Notes: generated by a model not told the origin, from the sequence alone. 64,000 bases of DNA from JALZCH01 sp036387135 (GCA_036387135.1 DASVUH010000057.1:1-64000), one strand, 5' to 3'. Numbered from the stretch's first letter, positions 17,269 through 26,045 are shown. Numbers and translations are program-made.

Positions 17269-17547
17269 TTACTTTCTGCCAATCGGCAAAGCGTCGTCAA
17301 CGCTTCCGTGCGGGCGCGGAATAACGTGAACCGAAACTAATTCGCCGACTCTACGCGCCGCTGCCGCTCCGGCGTCCGTCGCCGCTTTGACCGCCGCGAC
17401 ATCGCCGCGCACAATCGCCGTGACAAAACCCGCGCCGATTTTTTCGTAACCGATCAACTCGACATTCGCGGCTTTGACCATCGCGTCGGCGGCTTCGATC
17501 ATTGCCACCAAACCTTTTGTTTCAACCATTCCCAATGCTTCCTGCAT
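17269..17547 (-). CDS. BMC-domain microcompartment hexamer shell protein
   Basis: 92-residue BMC-H protein of the CcmK/EutM/PduA type; hexamers tile the shell facets. Visible features are ALGMVETKGLVAMIEAADAM, VELIGYEKIGAGFVTAIVRG with the pore-proximal Gly-rich loop, and the C-terminal VHVIPRPHGSVDDALPI. It is the only hexamer gene in the window, so others may exist elsewhere or this one suffices. Confidence 0.96.
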   Translation of the reverse strand: MQEALGMVETKGLVAMIEAADAMVKAANVELIGYEKIGAGFVTAIVRGDVAAVKAATDAGAAAARRVGELVSVHVIPRPHGSVDDALPIGRK

Positions 17548-17566
17548 TCGTTTTCAGATTCTCCTT

Positions 17567-18139
17567 TTAAATAATTCCCTGATAAATCTCGTCAACATTT
17601 AATTCACAATCGAGCGATTCGAGCTTTAAAGTTTCGCCTTTTACATATTCGCTCTGAAACCAAAATTTGTCGTTGTGTTTTGTGTAAAGAACGACAAATC
17701 TTTCGCCTTGCGACACAAGCAAATATTCGCGCAAGCTTTCGATTGATTTATACGCCTTAAATTTAACGCTGCTGTCGAATTTTTCGGTTGTCGGCGACAA
17801 AACTTCAATGATCAGTGCCGGGTTAACCAACAGTTTTTGATTGCCAATATCTTCGTAAAACGGCTGGTCGCAAACTGCGCTGACATCTGAATAACGATAC
17901 GGCGGCATTGCCGGAACTTTTATCAGCACATCTGACGAATAAACAGCGCAACCGCGTTCGTCTAATTGGTTTCCCAACAAACGTATAATTCTTGGACTAA
18001 GACGCGCGTGTTCGGGGCTGCCGCCGCTCATTTCAAAAACTTCGCCGTCGTAATATTCGTAGCGACCTTCGGCGTTCGCGTCAAACTCCAAATATTCTTC
18101 GAGCGTCATTTGTTGGCTCGTAATCAGCGTGGCGGACAT
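17567..18139 (-). CDS. Uma2 family (PD-(D/E)xK-like) protein
   Basis: 190-residue member of the Uma2/DUF820 group, which is predicted to have a restriction-endonuclease-like fold. Visible are MTLEEYLEFDANAEGRYEY, YDGEVFEMSGGSPEHARL, YRYSDVSAV (Ser replaces the usual Pro of PDV) and NPALIIEVLSPTTEKFDSSV. The biological role of the family is unsettled. It stands between the aldolase and hexamer genes, which is odd for a microcompartment operon and may mark a later insertion. Confidence 0.88.
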   Translation of the reverse strand: MSATLITSQQMTLEEYLEFDANAEGRYEYYDGEVFEMSGGSPEHARLSPRIIRLLGNQLDERGCAVYSSDVLIKVPAMPPYRYSDVSAVCDQPFYEDIGNQKLLVNPALIIEVLSPTTEKFDSSVKFKAYKSIESLREYLLVSQGERFVVLYTKHNDKFWFQSEYVKGETLKLESLDCELNVDEIYQGII

Positions 18140-18146
18140 AAGCGTT

Positions 18147-18935
18147 TTATTTTAAGCTCGCGGCTTGAGCAAGTAAATCTATCAATTCTTCACGCGAAAG
18201 CGCAATCTTCACACCGTTCGCTCTGCCGTTTGATTCGGAATGGCAGCCGATTCCGTTTTCTTCCAGATAACCGCAAGCCTGACAACGCGCCGTTTCGGGC
18301 AAATATCCGGCTTTTTCCCGCACGTTTATTAATTTCTCAATCGCGTCCGCAGGCAAATCGCGCGCGCCGCCTAAGCTGCGGGCGAGAATAGCAATTTTCG
18401 CCGTGTGTTCGAGCGTTTCCATCCGGTCAAACGCCTGCCACAAATTGTCGCCGTAAGCGACCGCGCCGTGATTCGCCATCAAAAGGGCGTTGTGAAGCCG
18501 GACAAACGGCTGCATTTCCTCGGTTAATTCGTCGGTTGAAGGAGTTCCGTAGCCGGTCAGCGGAACGCAGCCGAGAGCCAAAATCACTTCCGAAAGAATC
18601 GGCTGGTCAATCGCCAGATTTGCGACGGCAAAAGCCGTCCCGTGCGGCGGGTGCGCGTGGACGACCGCCTGCACGTCCTCTCGCTCCTGATAAATCAAAA
18701 GGTGCATCTTTAATTCGCTCGACGCTTTGCGGTCGTTCAGCGGTCTGCCTTCCAAATCTGTAACGGCAAGCGAATCTTCGGTCATTCGCCCTTTTGAAGT
18801 CATTGTCGGCGTGGCAATGATTCTGCCGTCGTCGAGCCGGGCGCTGATGTTTCCGTCCGAGGAAGCGACGTAGCCGCGTTCGTAAAGAAGCTTGCCGATT
18901 TGGATAATTTCGCGCCGCGCGGTTTTCTCGTCCAT
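18147..18935 (-). CDS. Class II aldolase (fuculose/rhamnulose-phosphate type) with C-terminal extension
   Basis: Zinc-dependent aldolase, probably cleaving L-fuculose-1-phosphate or L-rhamnulose-1-phosphate to DHAP and L-lactaldehyde inside the shell. Motifs: SSDGNISARL, catalytic Glu in SSELKMH, zinc His in VVHAHPPHG and LLMANHGAVAYG. After the core (about 210) comes an extension with CQACGYLEENGIGC, then a linker and the amphipathic helix SREELIDLLAQAASLK, which fits an encapsulation peptide. First gene of the shell operon. Confidence 0.9.
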   Translation of the reverse strand: MDEKTARREIIQIGKLLYERGYVASSDGNISARLDDGRIIATPTMTSKGRMTEDSLAVTDLEGRPLNDRKASSELKMHLLIYQEREDVQAVVHAHPPHGTAFAVANLAIDQPILSEVILALGCVPLTGYGTPSTDELTEEMQPFVRLHNALLMANHGAVAYGDNLWQAFDRMETLEHTAKIAILARSLGGARDLPADAIEKLINVREKAGYLPETARCQACGYLEENGIGCHSESNGRANGVKIALSREELIDLLAQAASLK

Positions 18936-18973
18936 CTTCGCCCGCTATTCTAACCTTTTTGGAAACAAAAATG

Positions 18974-19004
18974 AAAAGGCAAGACTTTTTCGGTCTTGCC
19001 TTTT
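18974..19004. terminator. Bidirectional hairpin terminator
   Basis: Perfect 12-bp stem AAAAGGCAAGAC/GTCTTGCCTTTT with a 7-nt loop. It lies just past the 19028 gene and upstream of the aldolase, insulating the shell operon. Confidence 0.85.
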
Positions 19005-19027
19005 AAATCAATAAAAATGTTTGTCTG

Positions 19028-19333
19028 TTAACGAACCACTCTGGGCGGCGGTGGCGGAAGCGGCGGAAGCGGAACGGCGTCAAGCTCCAATTCGCGGTTT
19101 ATGCGAATTTCATCGCGCAGTCTTTCGTTTTCGCGGCGAACGCTGTCGAGCTGATAACGCAAATTATTTCGTTCATATCGGCTGGGGCAACTGTATTCCG
19201 AATGACGCTTCCAGCCGCGGCGTTCATAATTTACCTTTGGCAAAGCGACGGAAACAAAGAAGCTGGCGATAAACAAACCCAAAACAAAAGTCAGGAAAAA
19301 CGGCAAAAATCTTTTCAGCAAATTCATCAACAT
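19028..19333 (-). CDS. Small membrane protein with coiled coil
   Basis: 101-residue hypothetical protein starting at the ATG at 19333, 13 nt after AGGAG; a TTG at 19357 is a less likely alternative. One membrane helix near the N-terminus (FLPFFLTFVLGLFIASFFV) is followed by a basic segment, a short charged coiled coil (LRYQLDSVRRENERLRDE) and a Pro-rich C-terminus (PLPPLPPPPPR). No family recognised. Confidence 0.6.
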   Translation of the reverse strand: MLMNLLKRFLPFFLTFVLGLFIASFFVSVALPKVNYERRGWKRHSEYSCPSRYERNNLRYQLDSVRRENERLRDEIRINRELELDAVPLPPLPPPPPRVVR

Positions 19334-19401
19334 AAGACGTGCAAAACTCCTTTTCAATCCCTTTGTTGCATTTTACACCAACCCGGCTGCCCGCGAGCAA
19401 A

Positions 19402-20079
19402 TTATTTCGATGTTTTTTTTGCGGTTTTTTTTGAACTCTTCTCGCCGTTCGGCTGCGATAAAAAATACGACAAGCCTTCGAGCGAGATTGTTAGATCAAC
19501 GGTTTTTAATTTTACTTCCGGGTGCGGCTGAAGCGGCACGGGCGCAAAATTTAAAACGGCTTTAACTCCGGTTTCGGCAACTGTGTCGAAAACCGTCTGC
19601 GCTTTGTCGGCTGGAACGGTAATCACTGCGACATCAATTCCGTTTTCGCGCGCTATGCGCTCAAAATCCTGAAAATCGTAAACCGGACATTCCGAGCGCC
19701 CGATTTTCTGCCCGACTTTTTCGCGGCTCGAATCAAACAGCGCGATGACATTGAAATTAGATTGTTTAAAACCGTAATAATCCGCGAGCGCCGTTCCGAG
19801 CCGCCCGGCTCCGATAATCCCGACGCGATGCTCTTTATCCAATCCGAGAATTTTAGTCAAAGTCCGGCGCAACTCGTCAACGTAATATCCGACGCCGCGC
19901 ACGCCGAATTCGCCGAAATACGCCAAATCTTTGCGAATCTGCGCCGAATTAAGGTGAAATTTTTTTGCCAGAGCTTCGGATGAAACTGTTTTGATTCCTT
20001 CCTCTGCGAGCTGATTCAAGCAGCGCAGGTAAACGCTGAGGCGATTGGTAGTTAGTTCAGAAATCTTTTCCGTTTTCAT
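19402..20079 (-). CDS. rex: Redox-sensing transcriptional repressor Rex
   Basis: 225-residue DNA-binding repressor that senses NADH/NAD+. The N-terminal winged helix covers about 1-75 (LAKKFHLNSAQIRKDLAYFG and FGVRGVGY). A Rossmann domain follows with VGIIGAGRLGTALADYYGF, and its C-terminal helix swaps between subunits in the family. A Lys/Ser-rich tail ends the protein. It sits between the microcompartment operon, whose aldehyde chemistry turns over NADH in known systems, and ruvAB; regulation of either is inference. Confidence 0.95.
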   Translation of the reverse strand: MKTEKISELTTNRLSVYLRCLNQLAEEGIKTVSSEALAKKFHLNSAQIRKDLAYFGEFGVRGVGYYVDELRRTLTKILGLDKEHRVGIIGAGRLGTALADYYGFKQSNFNVIALFDSSREKVGQKIGRSECPVYDFQDFERIARENGIDVAVITVPADKAQTVFDTVAETGVKAVLNFAPVPLQPHPEVKLKTVDLTISLEGLSYFLSQPNGEKSSKKTAKKTSK

Positions 20080-20102
20080 TTCAAATATAGATTCAATGGG
20101 AG

Positions 20103-20131
20103 ATTATAACTTGAATCCGCTCGCTTGTGAA
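20103..20131 (-). promoter_or_regulatory. rex promoter
   Basis: Minus-strand TTCACA (20131-20126), 17-bp spacer and TATAAT (20108-20103), 24 bp upstream of the rex ATG. Confidence 0.6.
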
Positions 20132-20171
20132 AAAAGGCGATAATCAAATGATGTTTTAACGCTTTTGGGCG

Positions 20172-20200
20172 TTGCTGTAAAGTGTCCGGTGAGTTATAAT
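20172..20200 (+). promoter_or_regulatory. ruvAB promoter
   Basis: TTGCTG (20172-20177), 17-bp spacer, TATAAT (20195-20200), upstream of ruvA. Two direct copies of TGTGAAACAA follow at 20207 and 20225; they resemble Rex half-sites but are not arranged as the known palindrome. Confidence 0.55.
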
Positions 20201-20276
20201 TTAATCTGTGAAACAAGTTGCGTTTGTGAAACAAAGATGTCAACTTGTTTATATAAAATCACATCAAAACTAAAAA

Positions 20277-20897
20277 ATGATTGCACATTTATCAGGCAAA
20301 TTATTGTTAAAAGGAGCAACGTCCGTCGTGATTGACATCGGCGGCGTCGGTTACGAAGTCACGATTCCGCTTTCGACCGCTTACGAATTGGGCGAAACCG
20401 GCTCGGACGTTTCGCTGCGGATTTATACGCACGTCCGCGAGGAGGCTCTGCAACTCTACGGTTTTCAAACCGGGCGCGAGCGCGAGCTGTTTACACTGCT
20501 GATTTCGGTTTCCGGCATCGGCACAAAATCTGCAATTGCAATGCTTTCGTCAATGAACGCCGATGAAATTGCGGGCGCGATTCGCACCAATAATTTAGCG
20601 CGCTTAACGAGCGTTCCCGGCATCGGACGCAAAACCGCCGAGCGTCTGGTGATTGAATTGCGCGATAAGATTCTGCAAATTTCGTCGCCTGCGCTCGATG
20701 AAACAGTCGCCGCCGGAAACGGAAAAGCCCAAAAGCCTTCACTCGATACGGTTTACGACGACGCGCTTGAAGCGTTAATTAGTCTCGGCTATGCCAAGCC
20801 GGTTGCTGACCGAGCTTTGAAAACCGCAATGACTGATGGCGGCGAAATTTCAGTTCAGGCGCTGCTTAGAAGAAGTTTAAGAAATTTATCGAAATAA
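20277..20897 (+). CDS. ruvA: Holliday junction branch migration subunit RuvA
   Basis: 206-residue subunit that binds four-way junctions and loads RuvB. It begins MIAHLSGKLLLKGATSVVID (OB domain), has helix-hairpin-helix motifs in LISVSGIGTKSAIAML and LTSVPGIGRKTAERLVIEL, and a C-terminal domain (about 155-206) that contacts RuvB. ruvB follows after 1 bp. Confidence 0.97.
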   Translation: MIAHLSGKLLLKGATSVVIDIGGVGYEVTIPLSTAYELGETGSDVSLRIYTHVREEALQLYGFQTGRERELFTLLISVSGIGTKSAIAMLSSMNADEIAGAIRTNNLARLTSVPGIGRKTAERLVIELRDKILQISSPALDETVAAGNGKAQKPSLDTVYDDALEALISLGYAKPVADRALKTAMTDGGEISVQALLRRSLRNLSK

Positions 20898-20898
20898 A

Positions 20899-21933
20899 AT
20901 GACTAACGAATACGAATTAAACGACAACCGCGACCGATTTCAGCAGGACGACGAAGCGAATATCGAACTGAGTTTGCGCCCGACTCGTCTCGGCGAATAC
21001 ATCGGTCAGAAAAAGGTCAAAGACAATCTCGGAGTTTTCCTCAAAGCGGCGAAAATGCGGCGCGAGGCGCTCGATCACGTTTTGCTGACAGGACCGCCGG
21101 GACTCGGAAAAACAACGCTTTCGCAGATCGTCGCCAACGAAATGGGCGCGCAGCTTCACTCGACCGCCGGACCCGTGATTGAAAAAAGCGGCGATTTGGC
21201 GGCTTTGCTAACAAATTTACAGGAAGGCGACGTGCTGTTTATTGATGAGATTCATCGAATGAATCCGGCGATTGAAGAGATTTTGTACCCGGCGATGGAG
21301 GATTATAATCTCGACATTATGATCGGGCAGGGAACTGCGGCGCGCTCGATTAAATTGGAATTGCCGAAGTTTACGCTCGTCGGCGCGACGACCAGACCGG
21401 GTTTGATTACAGCGCCTTTGCGCGGGCGTTTCGGGATTCTTTTTCACCTCGATTTTTATCCGATTGATGATTTGCAGACAATTATTCTGCGTTCGGCTGG
21501 AATTTTAAACGTCGAGGTCGAAGAAAAAGGCGCGCGTGAAATCGCGCGCCGCGCTCGTGGCACTCCGCGTATCGCCAACCGTCTGCTGCGCCGCGTCCGC
21601 GATTACGCCGAAGTTGATTATGAAGGCAAAATCACGGAAGAAGTCGCAATGGACGCGCTCAATCGAATGGAAGTTGATACTTACGGTTTGGATGAAATTG
21701 ACCGCAAACTGCTGCTGACGATTATCGAAAAATTCGACGGCGGTCCGGTCGGACTCGGGACGATTTCGGCATCGATTCACGAGGAAAAAGATTCAATCGA
21801 AGAAATCATTGAGCCTTATTTGATTCAAACCGGATTTTTAAACCGTACTCCGCGCGGGCGACTTGTAACCAGATTGGCTTACGAACATTTTGGCGTCAAT
21901 ATGCCAATAATCAATCAGCCTTTGTTTGAATAA
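20899..21933 (+). CDS. ruvB: Holliday junction helicase subunit RuvB
   Basis: 344-residue AAA+ motor of branch migration. Walker A GPPGLGKTTL, Walker B DVLFIDEIHRM, sensor-1 region LVGATTRPGLI, arginine-finger region APLRGRFGI and the C-terminal winged helix ending TPRGRLVTRLAYEHFG are all visible. Cotranscribed with ruvA; a palindromic terminator lies 22 bp downstream. Confidence 0.98.
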   Translation: MTNEYELNDNRDRFQQDDEANIELSLRPTRLGEYIGQKKVKDNLGVFLKAAKMRREALDHVLLTGPPGLGKTTLSQIVANEMGAQLHSTAGPVIEKSGDLAALLTNLQEGDVLFIDEIHRMNPAIEEILYPAMEDYNLDIMIGQGTAARSIKLELPKFTLVGATTRPGLITAPLRGRFGILFHLDFYPIDDLQTIILRSAGILNVEVEEKGAREIARRARGTPRIANRLLRRVRDYAEVDYEGKITEEVAMDALNRMEVDTYGLDEIDRKLLLTIIEKFDGGPVGLGTISASIHEEKDSIEEIIEPYLIQTGFLNRTPRGRLVTRLAYEHFGVNMPIINQPLFE

Positions 21934-21955
21934 GCCGTTGTGGTCCAGCAAAATT

Positions 21956-22009
21956 TTATTAAAGAAAAAGAAGCGCTGTTTGCAAACAGCGCTTCTTTTT
22001 CTTTAATAA
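21956..22009. terminator. Perfect 54-bp palindrome, bidirectional terminator
   Basis: A perfect inverted repeat without spacer centred on TTTG|CAAA, containing AAGAAGCGCTGTTTG and its complement, with A- and T-rich flanks. It serves the convergent ruvB and the 22018 gene. Confidence 0.9.
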
Positions 22010-22017
22010 TTGTTACT

Positions 22018-23910
22018 TCAATCTTTTGATTTATCTGGCGGGCTTTTCTCGGTGGGTTTAACAGTGGAACGGACGATCATAAATTTGTTGAGCAAGTCGA
22101 ACCAAAACGGCGCGCCGAGCGAAATAGCAATTCCGGTGATAAGCCAGCCAATCAATTTCAACAAGAAATCTCTCTCATCCTTAAAGCATTGATGTGGTGA
22201 CAAGATCGAACATTGAGGCGGAGCTTGCTGCCACCCAATGGGCAATCCGAGACTTTTGATTCTGTCCAAATTATCGTTTAATTTGCAGTCAGCCGAAGTC
22301 GGATCAACTGCGCAAGAGGCGTGATTGCAAGCCGGCGAGTCGGAATCTTTTTCGCACGCCTGCGCTTGCTTGCATAAAGCTGAAACTTTATTTTCGCCGG
22401 CGCAAGTGACTTTCGAGCAACCGAATATTTTCGGATTTCTTTCGCAATCAAAAGAAAACGCTTTGCAATCCGCCGAGCCGAGCGGGTCTTTTTGGCATTT
22501 TTCAATTAGATTTTTACAATCCTCAGATTTCGGATCAGCCTCGCAAGGACTCAATTTGGGCGTTGGCGAGGGCTTTGTTTGCGAATTGGAGTTTGTTGTT
22601 ACGTCTGAATTCGTGTTGCTTTTATTAGAATTTGAATTGGGCGCGGTTGCCGAGTTCGAGACAGGCGGCGAGGCTTGAATGAAAGCCGCCTTTATTACTG
22701 ATGGCTCCGGGCTTGCTGCTGCTGAGGCGCTGTTGGAGTTCGTTGTTTTTGCAGGTGAAGCGGAAGTCGAAGGTTCGACACCGGAGTTACTGGGTGTTTG
22801 AGTTGATTCTACTTTGTCGCTGTTTCCCGCATTAGAATTATTGCCTGAGGAGTTTGAGTTTCCCGATGGATTAGGATGTTCTCTAATATATTCGGGAATC
22901 GTTGCAATCAATGCTGTGCGTAACCCCGGGTCGTGAACTAAGCCATTAACAATCGAAATCGTGTCGGCATTAACGGCGATGGCAGTAAAAAAGCCGATAA
23001 AAAAGGTAAAATACTGTACGCGCCGCTTATAAACTCCTGAGACTCGGTCCATTGTGTTGTCGTACCAATTCTCGATGTTTCTGCGAACGTTGTCGATGTC
23101 GTCGCCCGCCGCATTAATCAGCGGCAATAGCGCGTTTTTTAGTTTCTCGTTTTGAATTGTCGCCACCGAATTTTTAAAATTTTCGAGCGAGTGTTTTTTG
23201 TCTGTAGGATCGCTCGGATCAATCGGCGCAAGCGTATCAATCAACGCTAAAGCGAAATTGCCGGAAGGAATGTAGGACGGCAGCTTTTTCCAATAAGAAA
23301 AACGGAATCTGCTTTTTTCGTAATCGTAATTGCCGGCGAAAAGCCCGTCTATCAACGGATGTTGATATAATTGTCTGACTTTATCCAAATCGTTTAGATT
23401 TCTTTGCGCGACAAGATAATTATCTACCGCCTGGACATATCCGGGGCTGGTCGCGGTCGTCAAATCTTGTCCTTTCTGCGTGAAAGTTGTGTTAGCGTCA
23501 GCTAGATTGTTGTTTGCGGTCGCCAGATTTGATTGAGCCTGCGAGAACTTTACCGCATTTGTCGGATCGGCGGAGGCAACGAGTTTCGTTGCAATTTGTT
23601 GCCAAGTCGTTAATTTTTCTTTGTGCACCCAAGCCGTGACGTAATCTTCTTCGAGGTTTTTTAAGTTTGGTGGTGTTGGTTGCGGCGTGGCTGCGTCTTT
23701 TGCTGCTTTAGCATTTTCAAATCCGGTTCTGACTTTTTTGGTGTTTTCAGTATCTGCGACAATCATTTGCCGGATTCCTGTTTCGAGATTAACGGCGCGT
23801 TGTTTCATAAACGATTCGATCAATTCATTGAACGCCGAAGAAACTAAACTCAACAATAAATAGACGAATATCACACCGATAGCGACATCAAGCATATCCA
23901 AACCAGACAT
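22018..23910 (-). CDS. Large membrane protein with Ser/Asn-rich linker and six-fold Cys repeat
   Basis: 630-residue protein, start supported by AGGAG. A first membrane helix (about 8-28) is followed by a helical region with repeated AxxNLAxANxx-type segments. A second helix lies near 305-325 (YFTFFIGFFTAIAV), then a low-complexity Ser/Asn/Thr linker (about 345-440). Next are six tandem Cys repeats of the form C-x8/9-C-x4-6 (first CEADPKSEDC, last CAVDPTSADC), and finally a membrane helix (LIGWLITGIAISLGAPFWF) and short Lys/Pro tail. The Cys region is presumably extracytoplasmic and disulphide-bonded. No function recognised. Confidence 0.75.
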   Translation of the reverse strand: MSGLDMLDVAIGVIFVYLLLSLVSSAFNELIESFMKQRAVNLETGIRQMIVADTENTKKVRTGFENAKAAKDAATPQPTPPNLKNLEEDYVTAWVHKEKLTTWQQIATKLVASADPTNAVKFSQAQSNLATANNNLADANTTFTQKGQDLTTATSPGYVQAVDNYLVAQRNLNDLDKVRQLYQHPLIDGLFAGNYDYEKSRFRFSYWKKLPSYIPSGNFALALIDTLAPIDPSDPTDKKHSLENFKNSVATIQNEKLKNALLPLINAAGDDIDNVRRNIENWYDNTMDRVSGVYKRRVQYFTFFIGFFTAIAVNADTISIVNGLVHDPGLRTALIATIPEYIREHPNPSGNSNSSGNNSNAGNSDKVESTQTPSNSGVEPSTSASPAKTTNSNSASAAASPEPSVIKAAFIQASPPVSNSATAPNSNSNKSNTNSDVTTNSNSQTKPSPTPKLSPCEADPKSEDCKNLIEKCQKDPLGSADCKAFSFDCERNPKIFGCSKVTCAGENKVSALCKQAQACEKDSDSPACNHASCAVDPTSADCKLNDNLDRIKSLGLPIGWQQAPPQCSILSPHQCFKDERDFLLKLIGWLITGIAISLGAPFWFDLLNKFMIVRSTVKPTEKSPPDKSKD

Positions 23911-24329
23911 ATAAGATTCTCCTTTTGGTTATACGGATTTGGTTACTGCTAAAATCCGATTGTAAAAAAATGACGGATACAAACTTAGTTGACCGTGACC
24001 CACTTGAAGATTGAAGCAAATTGTCGGAAGACAGGAAGTTTATACGCTTGATTCGCCAGTCAGTCAATAATTTTTTTCACTTCTAACAAAACTCCATCCT
24101 TTGTGACTGTGAATTGAGTCGAGCGTCTGAAATGGCGGAAAAGTTTTGCAGATAAAGAAAGCATTCAATTGAAAACTTTTTGAATAAAACGGATTGTTTT
24201 GTTTTGTGCTGCTTTCGATTAAACTTTTGAAAACTGTTAAGACTGAGAAAAAGTTTTGCTCAAAGCCTAATAATTGAGAGTTTAGTTCTCCACTATCTCA
24301 AAGAATTTATGTTTAACGGAGAAAACATT
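23911..24329. other. Intergenic region without recognised gene
   Basis: About 420 bp between two divergent genes, A+T rich. It contains several GAAAAGTTTTG-like short repeats (near 24136, 24170 and 24248) but no convincing promoter pair, RNA gene or ORF. Confidence 0.5.
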
Positions 24330-26045
24330 ATGAGAATTTTGCTGACAATTGTTTTTTGCCTTTTTATCATCGTTAATTTTTCCCAATCGAACGCGCCGAC
24401 TTTTGCCGAATCGCCGGAAACGCAGCAACAGCAAGGCGTAAATCGTTTCGAGGGCTACAATATTTTTCTCGACGCGGTTGACATGCATATTCCGCAAGGC
24501 GGGACGTGCGCTACGCGATACGTCCCGCCCGCCACGCAAATCACCATCACCGATTTAAATCCCGCGACTCCGATGCGCCTCGGTTCTTGCGGCGGCGCGC
24601 CCGCCGTGCGTTCCGCGTCGGCAACTACGGCGACCGTCAATGCCGATGAAAACAATTACAAATGGTGTTTCACGGGCGAAGATAAAACGTATCAGCTCTC
24701 GTTTCAAGCCGACCGTTTCGCCGGAAAAATCACTTATAACTGGATTGCCAACCCGGACGCGTTAACCGCCGGTTTTTACAACGTCCGAGATTTCGGCGCG
24801 AAAGGCGACGGGCAAACCGACGACACTGTTGCGATTCGCTCGGCGCTGGCGTTTATCGCCTCGCGCGGAGGAGGCGGAACTTTGCGTTTTCCCGAAGGCG
24901 ATTATACAGTCGGCAAAGTCCCGAATTACAAAGGCATCACGCTCCCGCCGGGCGTGACAATCGAAGGCGTCGGCTCGATTCTGACAGGCGCGGCGATTAA
25001 TAACGTCAATCAGCGCAGCCCTTCGCGCATCTCGCTCGCTCCGGGCGTAACGAACGCCGCCATTTTCCGAATTGGCGAATGCACCGAGCGAGTCGCCATT
25101 CGCGACATCGAGCTTTTCGCCAACAGTCAGGATAAAACTTACGGAATCGAAGCGGTCGGCACGAATTTAACGAGCCAGGATTTTTTCATCGAGCGCGTCA
25201 CCTTTAATAAATTCTATCGCGGCTTTTACGCCCACGCGATACACGCGCCCGGAACCGCCTGGCAGTTTGATTTCATCAAAGTGCGCGATTCGCGTTTTCT
25301 CTACAACACGGACGCCGGAATCTGGGTTGATATTTGGAATACGGATTGGAAAATCGAAGGCAGCTTTTTCCAGGTGCCGCCCAAAACGGCGACAAACCGC
25401 GCCGACGGAATTTATATTTATCGAGCCGGAATGGTCAGCATCGCCGAGACTTTTTCCGGCGTTCCGGGCGGCGCGGGCGCGGGCGTCAAAGGCGGCGATT
25501 TTCTGCACATCATCGAGAACGGAAATCTGACGATTATCGGCAGTCAAACCGAAGGAATGACGCGCTCGCTGGTTTTCGGCGAGCTTCAGGGCGCAGGCAA
25601 TTTGTCGTATCCGATCACGCTCATCAACAACATTTTCGGCGAGCCGCTGGAAATAAAAGGACGCCGAATGCTCGTCTCAACCGGAAATCTGTACAGCGCA
25701 GGCAGCGTCAGACTGAATAATGACGTTGAGGTTTATTCGACCGGCGACCGTTTCTGCTACGACGGCTATATTTTGGGCTGCCAAACCGCAGGAAACCAGT
25801 CAAATTTTATCGGCGGAAAAATAATGTTCGCTACCGGACAGCCGACCAACCAGACTGTTCCGGGCAGACCAATGGTTTTAGGCAGCGAAGTCCAAATGCC
25901 GACTTTCCGCAGCAACGAACTGCCGCGCAATTCAAACAACGGAACGATGCTCTTCTGCGCCGACTGCCGCCGCAATTCGCAATGCTCCGGCGGCGGTCAA
26001 GGCGCTCCGGCAATGTTCATTAACGGGCGTTGGGAATGCTTATAA
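24330..26045 (+). CDS. Secreted pectate-lyase-superfamily beta-helix protein
   Basis: 571-residue exported protein. The ATG at 24330 follows GGAGAAAACATT and gives a signal peptide (MRILLTIVFCLFIIVNF…). After an N-terminal domain of about 125 residues comes the hallmark VRDFGAKGDGQTDDTVAI and LRFPEGDYTVGKV of the Pectate_lyase_3 right-handed beta helix. The C-terminus has Cys pairs (LFCADCRRNSQC). Probably binds or cleaves a polysaccharide; substrate not predictable. The upstream in-frame ATG at 24309 lacks a ribosome site. Confidence 0.82.
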   Translation: MRILLTIVFCLFIIVNFSQSNAPTFAESPETQQQQGVNRFEGYNIFLDAVDMHIPQGGTCATRYVPPATQITITDLNPATPMRLGSCGGAPAVRSASATTATVNADENNYKWCFTGEDKTYQLSFQADRFAGKITYNWIANPDALTAGFYNVRDFGAKGDGQTDDTVAIRSALAFIASRGGGGTLRFPEGDYTVGKVPNYKGITLPPGVTIEGVGSILTGAAINNVNQRSPSRISLAPGVTNAAIFRIGECTERVAIRDIELFANSQDKTYGIEAVGTNLTSQDFFIERVTFNKFYRGFYAHAIHAPGTAWQFDFIKVRDSRFLYNTDAGIWVDIWNTDWKIEGSFFQVPPKTATNRADGIYIYRAGMVSIAETFSGVPGGAGAGVKGGDFLHIIENGNLTIIGSQTEGMTRSLVFGELQGAGNLSYPITLINNIFGEPLEIKGRRMLVSTGNLYSAGSVRLNNDVEVYSTGDRFCYDGYILGCQTAGNQSNFIGGKIMFATGQPTNQTVPGRPMVLGSEVQMPTFRSNELPRNSNNGTMLFCADCRRNSQCSGGGQGAPAMFINGRWECL

